Origin: Lutispora sp.
Lineage (GTDB): Bacteria; Bacillota; Clostridia; Lutisporales; Lutisporaceae
Assembly (NCBI GenBank): GCA_030834765.1
Contig: JAUQXG010000080.1
Location: 1 to 9,207, forward strand
DNA: 9,207 bases
Reading direction: 5' to 3'
In this document: piece after piece, positions 1 to 6,512 of the stretch
How the letters are laid out: the number at the start of each line of letters is the position of its first letter
Position numbering within the stretch: position 1 is the first letter of the stretch
The notes under the pieces: generated by a model
Told to the model about the DNA's origin: nothing
Seen by the model: the letters and a program-made list of their open reading frames with translations, nothing else
The model's database searches: none
Translations under genes and position numbers: made by a program

Positions 1-28
1 GACGGTTCGAATCCGCCCACCAGCTCCA
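1..28 (+). tRNA. 3' end of a tRNA (partial)
   Basis: The window opens inside a tRNA. The T-loop TTCGAAT lies between G-rich and C-rich T-stem arms, followed by the acceptor 3' strand CACCAGC, discriminator T and an encoded CCA ending at 28. The 5' part, including the anticodon, is outside the window, so the amino acid cannot be read. A T discriminator with acceptor GCTGGTG would suit a clostridial tRNA-Thr or tRNA-Gly, but this is a guess. The T-stem as read has one A-C mismatch. A terminator follows 15 bases later, so this is the last gene of its transcript. Confidence 0.9.
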
Positions 29-42
29 TTTAAAAGCTTTTT

Positions 43-70
43 ACACTGCAAGAGATTGCAGTGTTTTTTT
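43..70 (+). terminator. Intrinsic terminator after the tRNA
   Basis: A perfect 9-bp stem (43-51 with 56-64) closes on a GAGA tetraloop and is followed by an unbroken T run (65-70). It ends the tRNA transcript. Its sequence is nearly repeated at 2215-2240. Confidence 0.9.
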
Positions 71-132
71 CTGTGCATATAATGAATATTTGTATATGGT
101 TTCGTTTAATATAATAATGGGGTGTTTATTGA

Positions 133-1173
133 ATGAATATAAAACGAATATTTTGGATTTTTTTAGCTATTATCTTATTTGCCATGACATGTGGCTTTTT
201 TATAGTTAAAAATTCAACTACAACTATATATGGTAAGCTTGATGCAACCTTTGGTATGATGTCAAAAATAGAAGAATATTTTCATCCTGTTTCACTTAAG
301 GGAAAATCAATATATGAAATGCGTGCAGTATTACATAACAATACAAGCAAATTTAAATCTAAGCCCATACCTTTTTCAAATATAAAAAATATGGATATTA
401 AAACAGCATCAAATCAAGTGCCTGTACGAATCTATACACCTGATAATGGCAGTAATTTTCCTTTGATAATCTATTCTCATGGCGGCAGTTGGGTCAGCGG
501 CAATATAGATGACTATGAAAATATTTGCAGGAAGCTCTCGAAGAATTCAAATGCTATAGTAGTTTCTGTAAATTATCGTCTTGCACCAGAAAATCCATTT
601 CCAGCTGGGATCCATGATGTGTATAATGTGCTCCAGTGGATTTATGAAAATGCAAAGAGTATAAATGGAGATGCCAGTAGGATATGCATTGCAGGAGATA
701 GTGCAGGGGGGAATATTTCTGCTGCAGTTTCTCAAATGGCACGTGATAAAGGGGGTCCTCACATAACCTCCCAAATACTAATATACCCATCTACAAATAT
801 TTATAAATTAAACACGAAATCTTGGTCTAATTTTGGTATGGACTATAATCTTACAAGAGAAAACTTCGAGAAATTTATATCCTTATATATTCCAAAGTCA
901 GAAGATCGAAAAAATGAATATGCTTCTCCTTTGCTATCTGAAAATTTTAAGGGATTACCTAACACTCTTATCATTACAGCAGAATTTGATCCACTGAGGG
1001 ATGAGGGTGAGGCTTATGGAAGTAAATTAAAGGATGCAAATGTGGATGTAACCTTTATTCGATTTAAAGGTGTTACACATGGGTTCCTCTCAATGGATAA
1101 AATCACAAAAAAATCGGATGAAGCGTTAAATGAAATTTCTACGTATTTGCAGAAGCAATTTAATAAAAATTAG
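133..1173 (+). CDS. Alpha/beta-hydrolase esterase, HSL (family IV) type, with N-terminal membrane segment
   Basis: 346 residues. Family knowledge: these serine esterases hydrolyse short-chain acyl esters, and the natural substrate here cannot be told. Seen: oxyanion-hole motif HGGSW at 116-120, the family motif YRLAPE at 148-153, nucleophile elbow GDSAGG (188-193, Ser190), acid Asp286 in AEFDPLRDEG and His316 in GVTHGF, so the full triad is present. Residues 6-25 form one hydrophobic stretch after a short basic start, indicating a signal anchor or signal peptide and action outside the membrane. There is no clear lipobox. ATG 133 has GGGGTG at 119-124, 8 bases upstream. A weak promoter is possible (TATAAT at 78-83). 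The gene stands alone between the tRNA terminator and two hairpins downstream. Enzyme class is confident, specificity unknown. Confidence 0.9.
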   Translation: MNIKRIFWIFLAIILFAMTCGFFIVKNSTTTIYGKLDATFGMMSKIEEYFHPVSLKGKSIYEMRAVLHNNTSKFKSKPIPFSNIKNMDIKTASNQVPVRIYTPDNGSNFPLIIYSHGGSWVSGNIDDYENICRKLSKNSNAIVVSVNYRLAPENPFPAGIHDVYNVLQWIYENAKSINGDASRICIAGDSAGGNISAAVSQMARDKGGPHITSQILIYPSTNIYKLNTKSWSNFGMDYNLTRENFEKFISLYIPKSEDRKNEYASPLLSENFKGLPNTLIITAEFDPLRDEGEAYGSKLKDANVDVTFIRFKGVTHGFLSMDKITKKSDEALNEISTYLQKQFNKN

Positions 1174-1297
1174 ACATATCATTTGTTTCTTTATAATGAA
1201 TGACATCGTGTTCGTCATGCCCTCTAAATACATCCTTTATTATTTCAACTGAATCAGTGTATTTAAGTGAACCAATCAAAATAGGTTCACTTAAATT
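1160..1297 (-). pseudogene. Possible coding remnant, 45 open codons
   Basis: On the minus strand a frame stays open for 45 codons between an upstream TAG and a TAA at 1160-1162, reading into the 3' end of the esterase gene. The peptide includes EIIKDVFRGHDEHDVIHYKE, which looks protein-like (charged, amphipathic) rather than like random AT-rich translation. No credible start codon or ribosome-binding site precedes it, and I do not recognise a family. It may be the tail of a decayed gene, or chance, since open runs of this length do occur in such DNA. Confidence 0.2.
1261..1296. repeat. Perfect 13-bp inverted repeat, 10-base loop
   Basis: ATTTAAGTGAACC at 1261-1273 pairs perfectly with 1284-1296. 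It lies 87 bases after the esterase stop, and neither side has a T run, so it is a poor intrinsic terminator. It could be a processed RNA hairpin, a protein-binding palindrome or a decayed element end. Confidence 0.75.
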
Positions 1298-1312
1298 CTA
1301 ATATATAGGAAT

Positions 1313-1355
1313 AATTGAGAAGCAATTGATATATTGCTTCTCAATTTCTAATTTG
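1313..1355 (+). terminator. Hairpin, probable terminator of the esterase transcript
   Basis: A perfect 14-bp stem (1313-1326 with 1333-1346) encloses a 6-base loop and is followed by the T-rich stretch TTCTAATTT. It is only 16 bases after the preceding inverted repeat. The tail is interrupted, so termination is likely but not certain. It also separates the esterase from the next gene. Confidence 0.55.
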
Positions 1356-1407
1356 ATACCATAGGGTTAGGATATAAACCATGAAGTAATTGCTTTGGTA
1401 ATAAAAT

Positions 1408-1414
1408 AAAGGAG
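1408..1414 (+). promoter_or_regulatory. Ribosome-binding site supporting a TTG start
   Basis: AAAGGAG lies 9 bases before TTG 1424. No in-frame ATG is close: the ATG at 1438 is out of frame, and the first in-frame Met is residue 18. TTG is therefore the likely start. Confidence 0.8.
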
Positions 1415-1423
1415 AATATAATT

Positions 1424-2197
1424 TTGATTAGAGAGCTATGGAAGGAAGAATATATAAAGGCTCATAAATTTGTAATGAATGATATCCCTCGTAACTACTT
1501 TATACTTCTGGCATTTGAAAATAAAAAACCTTTTTACCATGAGATAGTAGGTGAATGGAATACGAATAAGGAATTAAAAGCGGTGCTTTTAAAAAGGAAA
1601 TCTGGAAATATACAGTTTTATGCAAAGGGTGATTTTGATATAAACGGATTTTCAAAGTGTATTTCTACTATGGATTTCAAAGCGTTGATTAGTCCTCGAT
1701 CCTATTGTGACAAGTTCTTGAATAAAGGACTGTTTACTTCAGTTATAGACGGAGCCATTATCGCTGAATTAACATCAGAAAAATTTTATACAGTGGAACA
1801 GCCGAAATATGAGATTGATTATCTAAATGTTTCGGATTTAGATGAAGTAGTAAGGCTATATGAAAAAGTGTTCACTTCATTTAGCACAAAAGAAGTAATG
1901 ACAGAAAGATTGATAGGGGGAAGAGGCAGAGGATTATGCATTCGCAGTGATGGAGAAATCCTATGTGTTGCCCAAAGTGAGTTTGAAACAGATAGAGCGG
2001 CTTTAATAGTGGGAGTTGCTACAAAGCGAGGTTTTGAAAACAGAGGATTGGCTACAAGCTGTGTTTGGGAGTTATGTAGAAGGTTATTAGAAGAAAATAA
2101 AAATGTGTATTTGCAATATGACAACATGGATGCAGGCAGGATATATAGTAAGATTGGTTTTAAACCAGTGGATCAAATAAAGCATTATATAAAATGA
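1424..2197 (+). CDS. GNAT-family N-acetyltransferase
   Basis: 257 residues. Family knowledge: GNAT enzymes move an acetyl group from acetyl-CoA to an amine, and the acceptor here is unknown. The GNAT fold occupies the C-terminal half (about 130-257). Acetyl-CoA motif A is seen as GVATKRGFENRGLATS at about 197-212, with the diphosphate-binding R-G-x-x-x-R-G-L-A pattern, and motif B as YSKIGFKPV at about 241-249. The layout resembles FR47-like acetyltransferases. The N-terminal 125 residues match no motif I recognise and may be a degenerate second GNAT lobe, which would fit a two-lobed protein of this length. The protein is cytoplasmic, with no signal or membrane segment. It is a single-gene unit, with hairpins upstream and a terminator 17 bases after its TGA. 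Confidence 0.85.
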   Translation: MIRELWKEEYIKAHKFVMNDIPRNYFILLAFENKKPFYHEIVGEWNTNKELKAVLLKRKSGNIQFYAKGDFDINGFSKCISTMDFKALISPRSYCDKFLNKGLFTSVIDGAIIAELTSEKFYTVEQPKYEIDYLNVSDLDEVVRLYEKVFTSFSTKEVMTERLIGGRGRGLCIRSDGEILCVAQSEFETDRAALIVGVATKRGFENRGLATSCVWELCRRLLEENKNVYLQYDNMDAGRIYSKIGFKPVDQIKHYIK

Positions 2198-2214
2198 AGA
2201 TCATTTTGAGATTT

Positions 2215-2250
2215 AAACACTGTAAGAAATTGCAGTGTTTATTGCTTTAT
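2215..2250 (+). terminator. Terminator after the GNAT gene
   Basis: An 11-bp stem (2215-2225 with 2230-2240, one G-T pair) has a GAAA tetraloop and the tail TTTATTGCTTTAT. It matches the tRNA terminator at 43-66 at 22 of 24 positions. The T run is weaker than in that copy. Confidence 0.75.
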
Positions 2251-2270
2251 TATTTACCCTCTGCTAATAT
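2242..2270 (+). promoter_or_regulatory. Candidate promoter of the cysteine desulfidase gene
   Basis: TTGCTT (2242-2247) and TAATAT (2265-2270) are 17 bases apart, and a TGC before the -10 box gives an extended -10. The boxes match consensus only moderately. Transcription would start near 2277, leaving a leader of about 77 bases. Confidence 0.4.
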
Positions 2271-2353
2271 AAAAATAGAGTTAAAACGGAACTTTCTTAC
2301 TTTCTTTATTACTTATTTTAGCTTAAAGAGTAAATAAGCAGAGGAGTGATTCA

Positions 2354-3631
2354 ATGTTGACAAAGGAATTATATGATAACTATTTATTAATTTTAAAAAG
2401 CGAATTAGTACAAGCCCTAGGGTGCACAGAACCTATAGCAATAGCCTACTGTGCAGCGAAAGCGAGAGAAGTTTTAGGCGCTATGCCAAAGAGTATGGAG
2501 GTATGGTGCAGTGGAAATATTATTAAAAATGTAAAGGGTGTAACGGTACCAAATACAGGTGGACTTAAGGGGATCGAAGCAGCAGCAATTGCTGGCATTG
2601 TTGGAGGAAATCCAGACAAAGGGTTACAGGTATTAGAAGATTTTAATGGGAAAGATAATAGTGAAATGATCAGACTGCTAAATAGCAACTATTGCTCCGC
2701 CCATCACTTAAAAGATGTAGAAAATTTATATATATCTACTAAGGCTATATCTGATGATAATTTTGCAGAGGTTCATATAAAAGGATCTCATACTAATATA
2801 GTAAAGATGATAAAAAATGGAGAAATAATTTTTGAATGTGATGAGGGAATTTCTAATGATAAACCATTTATAGGAGATAAATCACTTCTGAATATTAGAG
2901 AAATTTTTGAATTTGCAGAAACTGTAAGATTAGAGGATATTCGTGAGGTGATATCCAGCCAAATACTTATGAATTCAGCTATTTCGGAAGAAGGAATTAA
3001 AAATAACTATGGTGCTTGTGTTGGAAAGACACTATTAAAATATTTTGGAGATGACATAAAGACAAGAGCAAAGGCGAAGGCTGCTGCAGGGAGTGATGCT
3101 AGAATGAGCGGATGTTCCCTGCCTGTGGTAATAAATTCAGGAAGTGGAAATCAAGGTATCACAGTTTCCCTTCCAGTCATTGAGTATGCAAAAGAGCTCA
3201 ATGTGACTGAAGACAAACTATATAGAGCCTTGGTAATTAGCAATTTAACATCAATACACCAAAAACATTTGATTGGAAAGCTATCTGCATATTGCGGCGC
3301 AGTAAGTGCTGCCGCTGGAAGCGGAGCAGCTATCACATATCTTTATGGTGGAGATTATGAAGATATATCTAGGACCATAATCAATACAATTGCAAATGTA
3401 GGCGGTATGCTATGTGATGGAGCAAAGCCATCCTGTGCTGCAAAAATCGCATCAGCGGTAGATGCAGCCATTATGGGGCATCAGCTTAGCTCCAGTGGTA
3501 ATGTTTTTAAAAATGGCGAAGGACTTGTAAAGGATAGCATAGAAACCACCATAGAAAGCTTTGGCAGGGTAGGTAAAATAGGTATGGAAGGCACTGATAT
3601 AGAAATAATCAATATTATGTTGAACAATTAA
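2354..3631 (+). CDS. cyuA: L-cysteine desulfidase, UPF0597/SDH-alpha family
   Basis: 425 residues, full length for the family. Family knowledge: these oxygen-sensitive [4Fe-4S] enzymes break L-cysteine into pyruvate, ammonia and sulfide. E. coli CyuA (YhaM) is the named relative, and the fold is shared with the alpha subunit of Fe-S L-serine dehydratase. Seen: ALGCTEPIA with Cys24, the presumed active-site cysteine; GSDARMSGCSLP with Cys254; Cys314 in AYCGAV, Cys354 in MLCDGAKPSC and Cys361. The 40 and 7 residue spacing of the last three fits the cluster ligands described for archaeal cysteine desulfidase. Glycine- and alanine-rich loops (NTGG, SGSGNQG, AAAGSGAA) are typical. ATG 2354 follows GAGGAG (2341-2346) by 7 bases. 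The gene stands alone, with no visible transporter or CyuR-like regulator beside it. It probably serves cysteine detoxification or sulfide supply. L-serine dehydratase activity is the main alternative. Confidence 0.88.
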   Translation: MLTKELYDNYLLILKSELVQALGCTEPIAIAYCAAKAREVLGAMPKSMEVWCSGNIIKNVKGVTVPNTGGLKGIEAAAIAGIVGGNPDKGLQVLEDFNGKDNSEMIRLLNSNYCSAHHLKDVENLYISTKAISDDNFAEVHIKGSHTNIVKMIKNGEIIFECDEGISNDKPFIGDKSLLNIREIFEFAETVRLEDIREVISSQILMNSAISEEGIKNNYGACVGKTLLKYFGDDIKTRAKAKAAAGSDARMSGCSLPVVINSGSGNQGITVSLPVIEYAKELNVTEDKLYRALVISNLTSIHQKHLIGKLSAYCGAVSAAAGSGAAITYLYGGDYEDISRTIINTIANVGGMLCDGAKPSCAAKIASAVDAAIMGHQLSSSGNVFKNGEGLVKDSIETTIESFGRVGKIGMEGTDIEIINIMLNN

Positions 3632-3693
3632 AATAAAAATGGCAGTCTAAAAACTAGAATGAGATTCTAATTTTTAGACTGCCATTTTTATTT
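3631..3693. terminator. Long bidirectional terminator between convergent genes
   Basis: A perfect 23-bp stem (3631-3653 with 3671-3693) carries an inner TAGAA/TTCTA helix after one mismatch. A-rich and T-rich outer arms give a T run on either strand. Its arms include the last base of the desulfidase stop and the stop codon of the convergent small gene, so one element ends both transcripts. Confidence 0.93.
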
Positions 3694-3984
3694 CACCCTT
3701 TTCATTATAAATTCTTCGTGTTTTGTAACTTCTTTTTCTATGCCATCTAGCTTATCAAAAATTTGCTTTTGACCATCAAATAAAGCTTCAAGTTTTTGTC
3801 CATGATCATTCTCGATTTTTGTTTCAAGCTTAGTAATCGCTTTTCTATTTTCTATGATATCAGCTTTTAATTCTGTCTTAGTTTCTTTTAACTCTATTTT
3901 AGTTTCTTTCAACTCTGCTTTAGTCTCCTGTAGTTCTACATATATTCTTTCTAATAAATCAAAGACTTTATCTTCATTGATCAT
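3688..3984 (-). CDS. Small coiled-coil protein, function unknown
   Basis: 98 residues from ATG 3984. The frame extends to a GTG at 3993, but that codon overlaps GGAG (3993-3996), whereas the ATG sits 8 bases after it, so the ATG is preferred. The chain is highly charged and almost all predicted helix. A heptad repeat (ELQETKA, ELKETKI, ELKETKT, ELKADI) early in the protein is followed by KLETKIENDHGQKLEALFDG and KLDGIEKEVTKHEEF, again with heptad spacing. There is no signal peptide, membrane segment, cysteine or catalytic motif. Similar short coiled-coil proteins of unknown role are common in clostridia. It probably oligomerises in the cytoplasm. It lies downstream of dnaC on the same strand but is separated by a terminator and a promoter-like sequence. 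Confidence 0.75.
   Translation of the reverse strand: MINEDKVFDLLERIYVELQETKAELKETKIELKETKTELKADIIENRKAITKLETKIENDHGQKLEALFDGQKQIFDKLDGIEKEVTKHEEFIMKRVK
3856..3936 (-). repeat. 21-base tandem repeat coding coiled-coil heptads
   Basis: Three full 21-base units (3874-3936) and part of a fourth encode ELQETKA, ELKETKI, ELKETKT and ELKADI. Similarity is visible in the DNA as well as the protein, which suggests growth by in-frame unit duplication. The unit number may vary between strains. Confidence 0.7.
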
Positions 3985-3992
3985 TTTTATCA

Positions 3993-3996
3993 CTCC
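3993..3996 (-). promoter_or_regulatory. Ribosome-binding site fixing the coiled-coil gene start
   Basis: GGAG on the minus strand is 8 bases before ATG 3984. It overlaps the upstream GTG, which therefore cannot be served by it. Confidence 0.7.
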
Positions 3997-4023
3997 AAAT
4001 TGCTCGTTTTAAACTATATTTTA

Positions 4024-4052
4024 ATTATATTACAAGAATTTTAAAATATCTA
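4024..4052 (-). promoter_or_regulatory. Candidate promoter of the coiled-coil gene
   Basis: A perfect TATAAT (4024-4029, minus strand) with TAGATA (4047-4052) 17 bases upstream lies just after the dnaC terminator. The DNA here is very AT-rich, so a chance match is possible. Confidence 0.4.
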
Positions 4053-4067
4053 TTAAAATAAATAATT

Positions 4068-4118
4068 AATCCAATGAGTAAGAAAAGCGGCTGTACCACC
4101 CTTCTTACCCATTGGATT
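4068..4118 (-). terminator. Terminator of the dnaD-dnaC operon
   Basis: Arms 4068-4084 and 4102-4118 pair over 17 positions with one A-C mismatch. Read on the minus strand, the hairpin overlaps the dnaC stop (4105-4107) and is followed by the T-rich TAATTATTTATTTT. Confidence 0.75.
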
Positions 4119-5097
4119 TCTTTTGATCCTTTTTGAACCTTATATCGTCACCATAAAATTTGCACATTGTGAAGTTGCCAAATATTCTTGAATAAATTCT
4201 TTCAGAGTAGATTTTGGTCATATCTTCTACTGTAAGATTCGTTGATATGATGATCTTTTTATGATTTAAAAGCCTTTTGTTTAAAACATTATAAATAACA
4301 AGCCCTGAAAACTGAGTTGTTAGCTCGGTGCCCAAATCATCTATGATGATGAGGTCTGCGTTATATAATTCATCAAGGAAAGCGGAGTGAATATCCTCTG
4401 CTTTAAAATCAAATTGATATTTTCTAACTAAGTCTATTAAATCTGGTGCAGTTTGATAGATTACTGATTTTCCATTATCTAAAAGATCTTTGGCCATTGA
4501 GTTGCAAAGAAAAGTTTTGCCAAGACCTGGCCTTCCGATAAGGAAAAGATTGTTTGTGTGGCTGTCAAAGTCCTTTGCAAATCGGATACATTTCATATAA
4601 ATATCTTTTATATTATCCCTTGGAGAAGGGTTCCCATCTTCTGATACTTCTGAATAGTAGTCCATTCTAAACATATCAAAGTTTTCTTTATCCAGCTGAT
4701 CGCCAAGATTTGATTGTTTGTATGAATGCACAATGGTCTTTTGAACAATACAGCTGCATTTGTTTTCTCCTATATAGCCTGTATCATTGCACTTATTGCA
4801 TTCATATCTCATATCTAAATAATTCTTAGGAAATTTATGGGACACCAAAAGCTCAGCTTTTTCTACTTTTAAATCAAGCTGTGCCTTTTTCAGATTAAAT
4901 AATAATTCATCTACATCATCTGTTTGCTTTAATATGGCTTTTGTGATATCTATACTTAATTTTACTAAAGAATCATCTATCTCTTTCATTTGAGGTATTT
5001 GTATATATATTTGAGCTTTTCTTTTTTCTAGCTCTTGTTTGTTCTTTTCTCTTATCTTTTCATAGTCATTCATGATATGAAGCATGATATTACTCAC
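4105..5097 (-). CDS. dnaC: DnaC/DnaI-type AAA+ ATPase, probable replicative helicase loader
   Basis: 330 residues. Family knowledge: DnaC/DnaI ATPases load the hexameric replicative helicase onto DNA at origins and restarting forks. Seen: a charged N-terminal helical region (1-90); a zinc-finger-like group Cys100, Cys103, Cys114, Cys116; Walker A GRPGLGKT at 188-195; Walker B LIIIDDLGTE at about 249-258; sensor I STN at 285-287; and an arginine-finger region ERIYSRIFGN at 299-308. These are typical of the IstB/DnaC ATPase family, and the N-terminal zinc site argues for DnaI-like loader function rather than a transposon IstB. GTG 5097 is taken as start because GAGGTG (5104-5109) lies 6 bases before it; ATG 5085 is too far. 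It overlaps the upstream gene by 8 bases, implying coupled translation. Confidence 0.9.
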   Translation of the reverse strand: MSNIMLHIMNDYEKIREKNKQELEKRKAQIYIQIPQMKEIDDSLVKLSIDITKAILKQTDDVDELLFNLKKAQLDLKVEKAELLVSHKFPKNYLDMRYECNKCNDTGYIGENKCSCIVQKTIVHSYKQSNLGDQLDKENFDMFRMDYYSEVSEDGNPSPRDNIKDIYMKCIRFAKDFDSHTNNLFLIGRPGLGKTFLCNSMAKDLLDNGKSVIYQTAPDLIDLVRKYQFDFKAEDIHSAFLDELYNADLIIIDDLGTELTTQFSGLVIYNVLNKRLLNHKKIIISTNLTVEDMTKIYSERIYSRIFGNFTMCKFYGDDIRFKKDQKKSNG

Positions 5098-6367
5098 TTA
5101 ATTCACCTCGACTTTTATTGAGAAGCATGTCTTCAAGCTTCTTTGCATCATAGGTACGCCCTGTAAAATTATTAAAGCTATTCTTTTTAGGGGCATTGGT
5201 ATTTGCTGGTTTGTTTGTATTCTGGGTTTTTCCTGAAGCAATAAAGCTTTCAACATCAGGAAGAGTTCTTAATCCACTTTCATACCATTTATTCAAATGC
5301 TTATCTATATTAGAAATCAAAGGCTTTGTAGTGGCTATGGTTTCGGCACAAGCCTTTAGTACAATATCTTCTGTGAAATTATATGTATAGAACCACTTGT
5401 AGAGCATTTCCTCTTCAATGGTTGTAGGCCTGCCCATTTTGATGAAGTTAAGGACCACACCATACTTTTGCCATTTTTCCTTATGCTTCTTCATATATTC
5501 TTTTGCTGAATCAACACTGTTTATATTTTCACTATACCATTTTGATGCCACTGAGTTTAAATATCTTAAGTCTTTTTTGCCCCTAGAATAGCAATCCTCA
5601 ACAACAAGCATTGCTAGATCAGGAGCGAATTTAAAGTCGTTTATCCAATCAAGCAAGCTAGACATCATTTCTTCTGATATTTCAGAACCATAAAGTTTGC
5701 TTATTTTGTCAAACATAATGACATAGTCCTGCTTTTCTAAATAGTTTTTAGCCTTATCTAAAGTATTGATGCCATTATTATACCAAGTTTTTGCAACCTT
5801 GCTGATATAATTGAAGTTCTTTTTGTCTTTTGAATAACATTCTTCAATCAGCAAAAGCACCAGCTCTGGGGAGAAGTTATAATCATCTAACCAATCAAGA
5901 AAGATGAACATATCTGTGGGAGATAAAAGCCTCCCTGTCATGCGCTTTATGTACTCAAACATCTCGGAAACTTTAGGTTTTTCCATGGCATGTATGATTC
6001 TATCATTAGAATATTTATCCGTGACCTTTTCGCTTTTATCCATTGTTTTATTTATTTCTCTTATGCTTAAAAATTCTACGCTTATATCATCTTCGTTGCC
6101 ATAGTCTAATGCATATATTTTGATGATGCCTTGCTGTTCCCAATAATTCCAGGCATCCTTTACAGCCTTTTCTGAAAGGTTCAGGGTCTTTGCCATGATC
6201 TGATTTGACAGCATATTGGAACTTGGACTTAGTGAAGCTTTTAGTCCTAATATGTATACCTTCACATAATCTCCCGGTGCTCCAGGCATGTACTGCATAA
6301 TAAATAAATTCTCTAGTTCTATGGTTCCTAATTCTTCACTAACGGGTTTATATCTAAAAAAGTTCAT
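5090..6367 (-). CDS. DnaD-domain primosome protein with three DnaD/DnaB_2 repeats
   Basis: 425 residues from ATG 6367. The frame reaches a TTG at 6373, but GGAGGTG (6376-6382) is 8 bases from the ATG and only 2 from the TTG. Family knowledge: DnaD and DnaB of Firmicutes remodel DNA and help recruit the helicase loader. Seen: an N-terminal winged-helix region (about 1-90) with LSEKAVKDAWNYWEQQGIIK, a charged linker, then three DnaD/DnaB_2 units at about 136-211, 215-293 and 301-375. Each has a helical LLDWL-like stretch and ends in a YISKVAKTWYNNGI-type motif (also YLNSVASKWYSENI and NIDKHLNKWYESGL). The C-terminal tail (about 378-425) is Asn/Lys-rich and probably flexible, except for its last 20 residues. 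It is the first gene of the operon with the DnaC-type ATPase. Confidence 0.88.
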   Translation of the reverse strand: MNFFRYKPVSEELGTIELENLFIMQYMPGAPGDYVKVYILGLKASLSPSSNMLSNQIMAKTLNLSEKAVKDAWNYWEQQGIIKIYALDYGNEDDISVEFLSIREINKTMDKSEKVTDKYSNDRIIHAMEKPKVSEMFEYIKRMTGRLLSPTDMFIFLDWLDDYNFSPELVLLLIEECYSKDKKNFNYISKVAKTWYNNGINTLDKAKNYLEKQDYVIMFDKISKLYGSEISEEMMSSLLDWINDFKFAPDLAMLVVEDCYSRGKKDLRYLNSVASKWYSENINSVDSAKEYMKKHKEKWQKYGVVLNFIKMGRPTTIEEEMLYKWFYTYNFTEDIVLKACAETIATTKPLISNIDKHLNKWYESGLRTLPDVESFIASGKTQNTNKPANTNAPKKNSFNNFTGRTYDAKKLEDMLLNKSRGELSE

Positions 6368-6375
6368 TGCCAAAT

Positions 6376-6382
6376 CACCTCC
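6376..6382 (-). promoter_or_regulatory. Strong ribosome-binding site deciding the dnaD-domain gene start
   Basis: GGAGGTG on the minus strand is 8 bases from ATG 6367 and 2 bases from the in-frame TTG 6373, so the ATG is the start. Confidence 0.85.
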
Positions 6383-6444
6383 ATAGGCTTGTTTAAATTG
6401 ATAATATAATTATATCATAATCCATTTGGTTTACACACACATCT

Positions 6445-6473
6445 AAAATATTCCCACTATTTAATGAAGTCAA
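6445..6473 (-). promoter_or_regulatory. Promoter of the dnaD-dnaC operon
   Basis: On the minus strand TTGACT (6468-6473) and TATTTT (6445-6450) are exactly 17 bases apart. The -35 box is one mismatch from consensus. It sits between the protease gene and the operon and would give a leader of about 70 bases. A palindromic ATATAATTATAT lies in that leader. Confidence 0.6.
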
Positions 6474-6485
6474 ACAAAGATAAAG

Positions 6486-6512
6486 CCCCCAAACATTATT
6501 TGTGTTCAGGGG
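6486..6512 (-). terminator. Weak terminator at the end of the protease gene
   Basis: CCCC and AACA on the minus strand pair with TGTT and GGGG around a 7-base loop, with a small internal loop. The tail GCTTTATCTTTGTTT is T-rich. The stop codon lies inside the hairpin. Pairing is imperfect, so some read-through into the primosome operon is possible. Confidence 0.5.

Noticed and set aside
547..790. Two overlapping minus-strand open frames
   Set aside because: Both are opposite the esterase's YRLAPE and GDSAGG motifs and look like shadow translations.
1819..2127. 102-codon open frame on the minus strand
   Set aside because: It is opposite the GNAT domain, whose motifs are on the plus strand, and has no ribosome-binding site or recognisable domain.
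4084..4106. T-box-like sequence AAGGGTGGTACAGCCGC on the minus strand
   Set aside because: It resembles the T-box antiterminator motif AGGGTGGTACCGCG, but it lies across the dnaC stop and in the loop of the operon terminator. No room or sequence for a specifier stem is seen, and the next gene is not an amino-acid gene.
4105..5097. The DnaC-type ATPase as an IS21-type IstB transposition helper
   Set aside because: No IstA transposase or terminal inverted repeats are present, and it is fused by an 8-base overlap to a DnaD-domain gene, which indicates primosome function.
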